DNA from: Thermoplasmata archaeon
GTDB lineage: Archaea > Thermoplasmatota > Thermoplasmata > Lutacidiplasmatales > UBA184
DNA: 25,755 bases
Assembly: GCA_030038885.1 (NCBI GenBank)
Contig: JASHQY010000110.1
Span: 1-25,755 of the forward strand
Direction of reading: 5' to 3'
In this document: one piece after another, positions 24,521-25,755 of the stretch
Position numbering within the stretch: the first letter of the stretch is position 1
Layout of the letters: each line of letters opens with the position of its first letter
Notes under the pieces: generated by a model
Databases searched by the model: none
What the model was told of the DNA's origin: nothing
The model's input: the letters and a program-made list of their open reading frames with translations, nothing else
Program-made: the position numbers and the translations under genes

Positions 24521-25408
24521 TCAGTTCCGACCCGACGCGTCCGCCTTCTTCCGCTTTCCGCCCGCGCCGGGAGCGTCCGACGCGTCGGCCCACGGGAAGC
24601 CCGCCGACTCGCGCTCCCATTCGGTCCGCGGCCGCGCCGCGAGCGGGCGTTTCGCGAGGAACGCCTCCATCCCCTCCGTCTGGCCGGCGGTGCCGAACAG
24701 CCGCGACCAGATGTCGAGCTCGTAGGCGAGCCCCCGATCGATCTCGGCATCGATCGCGTGCAGGAGCGCGTACTTCGCGGCCGCGAGGGCGAGCGCGGGC
24801 TTGGCCGCGAGCTCTTCGGCGAGCGCGAGCGCGGCCGGCAGGAGCTCGGACCGAGCGACGACGCGGTCGACCAGCCCGGCGGCCTCGGCCGCCTCCGCGG
24901 TCACCGGTCGCCCGCCGAGGATCCACCGGCGGGCGCGCGCGGCCCCGATCCGCCGCGGGAGCCTCCGCGTTCCGCCCCAGCCCGGCATGATGCCGAGGTT
25001 GATCTCGGGCTGCCCGAACTGGGCGTCGGCGCTCGCGATCACGAAGTCGCACGCGAGGACGATCTCGCACCCTCCCCCGTAGCAGACCCCGTGGACGGCC
25101 GCGATCACCGGCAGCGGGAGACGTTCGATCGCGCGCGTGAGCGCCTGGCCCCGCGCCCCGTGCTCGAACGCCTCGGCCGGACCCATCGGGGCCATCTCCC
25201 GGATGTTCGCGCCGGCCGCGAACGCCTTCTCCGCCGCGCTCGCGAGCACGACCGCGCGGACCTCGGGATCCGCGACCGCCGCGTCGAGCCGCGCGCGGAG
25301 CGCGTCGAGCACGAGGCGCGAAAGGACGTTGACCGGCGGGTGGTCGATCGTCAGGACGAGCGCGTGGTCGATCCGGGCGGACCGCACGACGTCCCCCGTC
25401 GGATCCAT
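24521..25408 (-). CDS. Enoyl-CoA hydratase/isomerase family (crotonase)
   Basis: A 295-residue crotonase-fold enzyme hydrating trans-2-enoyl-CoA in beta-oxidation or a related acyl-CoA pathway. The oxyanion-hole segment is FAAGANIREM; both catalytic glutamates of classical hydratases are present, Glu115 in GGGCEIVLACDF and Glu135 in GQPEINLGIMPGWGGTRRL. The last 30 residues (ending GGKRKKADASGRN) are a basic, probably disordered tail beyond the usual family end. The ATG is at the transcription start predicted from the box at 25431-25440, so leaderless. Stop is 1 nt from tRNA-Thr, implying a shared transcript. Substrate chain length cannot be inferred. Confidence 0.92.
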   Translation of the reverse strand: MDPTGDVVRSARIDHALVLTIDHPPVNVLSRLVLDALRARLDAAVADPEVRAVVLASAAEKAFAAGANIREMAPMGPAEAFEHGARGQALTRAIERLPLPVIAAVHGVCYGGGCEIVLACDFVIASADAQFGQPEINLGIMPGWGGTRRLPRRIGAARARRWILGGRPVTAEAAEAAGLVDRVVARSELLPAALALAEELAAKPALALAAAKYALLHAIDAEIDRGLAYELDIWSRLFGTAGQTEGMEAFLAKRPLAARPRTEWERESAGFPWADASDAPGAGGKRKKADASGRN

Positions 25409-25430
25409 CGGGGGCGCGACCCGTGCCGTC

Positions 25431-25440
25431 CTATTTATGG
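25431..25440. promoter_or_regulatory. Shared TATA element between the hydratase gene and nop5
   Basis: Plus strand CTATTTATGG, minus strand CCATAAATAG. Centre is 27 nt from the hydratase ATG (minus) and about 42 nt from the nop5 GTG (plus, giving a leader of about 16 nt). No other AT-rich sequence lies in the 68-nt gap. Confidence 0.6.
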
Positions 25441-25476
25441 CCCGCGCCTTCCGGCGCGGTGCGCTCGGAGGACGAC

Positions 25477-25755
25477 GTGACGCAGACCGTGGTCTCGACC
25501 TGGTACGGGACGTTCGTGCTCGACGGCGAACGGGTCGTGCGGACGGCCCGCGCCCCGGACTCCGAGGCCGAGCTCGCGGCCCGGGCCCGGAGCCGGCGGG
25601 CCGGGCTCCTGACGCCCGAGGAGGAGGAGATCCTTCGCCTCCGGGGCACGGAGATCTGGGCGACCCGGGACCGCCGGCTCGCTGACCACGGGCTCCGATG
25701 GGACCCGCGCGCCCCCGGCCGGCCGCCGGCGGCAGAGCGGCGCGCGGGCACCCCG
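25477..25755 (+). CDS. Nop5/Nop56-58 homologue, 5' part only
   Basis: The frame opened by GTG 25477-25479 stays open for 93 codons to the window edge. It begins VTQTVVSTWYGTFVLDGERVV, read here with the initiator Val as Met, followed by a helical segment AELAARARSRRAGLLTPEEEEILR. This matches the N-terminal domain of archaeal Nop5, the scaffold of C/D-box sRNPs that 2'-O-methylate rRNA and tRNA, with fibrillarin binding this domain. GGAGG at 25467-25471 is a clear Shine-Dalgarno 5 nt upstream. The coiled-coil and Nop domains, which would confirm the call, lie beyond the window; fibrillarin would be expected next. Confidence 0.75.
   Translation, partial: MTQTVVSTWYGTFVLDGERVVRTARAPDSEAELAARARSRRAGLLTPEEEEILRLRGTEIWATRDRRLADHGLRWDPRAPGRPPAAERRAGTP

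Overview
The window is a gene-dense stretch of very GC-rich archaeal chromosome. Archaeal identity rests on an intein-bearing MCM helicase, PAN (the proteasomal ATPase), an NMD3 homologue, a DUF424 protein, SepF, uL16 of the L10e type, a pantoate kinase, the start of a Nop5 gene, an archaeal-type AspRS, and TATA boxes about 25-30 nt upstream of many start codons. The combination of strong GC bias, PAN, SepF and a bacterial-type ClpB suggests a GC-rich euryarchaeal lineage, perhaps a Thermoplasmatota relative. That placement is inference and no 16S gene is present. Many genes look leaderless, and several use GTG or TTG starts.

Layout. Positions 1-2469 (minus): a V4R-domain protein followed by a Roadblock/LC7 protein, then a coiled-coil protein whose stop overlaps the start of a HAD phosphatase. 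2607-4067 (plus): a HerA-like ATPase. 4087-15391 (minus): a long run of housekeeping genes, pyrD, pyrK, pyrG, aspS, mcm (with intein), DUF424, nmd3, sepF and an M17 aminopeptidase. These cover pyrimidine synthesis, tRNA charging, replication, ribosome maturation, division and peptide turnover, and are split into several transcripts by TATA boxes. 15447-18988 (plus): clpB, translationally coupled to an EF-Tu/SelB-like protein that lacks a normal P-loop. 19023-20732 (minus): PAN followed by a VOC protein. 20830-22317 (plus): pantoate kinase reading without a stop codon into rpl10e. 22298-22765 (minus): a universal stress protein. 22924-23466 (plus): a zinc-ribbon protein with a Pro/Ala-rich tail. 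23638-24519: initiator tRNA-Met with a D-loop intron (minus), a small gene broken by an in-frame TGA (plus), and tRNA-Thr (minus). 24521-25408 (minus): an enoyl-CoA hydratase whose stop almost touches tRNA-Thr. 25477-end (plus): the 5' part of nop5.

Most notable points: the MCM intein has a Ser first residue and has lost both LAGLIDADG catalytic aspartates; the initiator tRNA carries a 28-nt intron in its D-loop with a bulge-helix-bulge-like fold; pantoate kinase and uL16 form one uninterrupted frame; aspS has no ordinary in-frame start codon; a small gene is interrupted by TGA; and three divergent gene pairs appear to share one nearly symmetric TATA element. I see no CRISPR array, insertion sequence or clearly new multi-gene defence system. 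No gene-free stretch exceeds 300 bases; the largest (23741-23951) holds only the tRNA promoter and GC-rich sequence with no recognisable feature.
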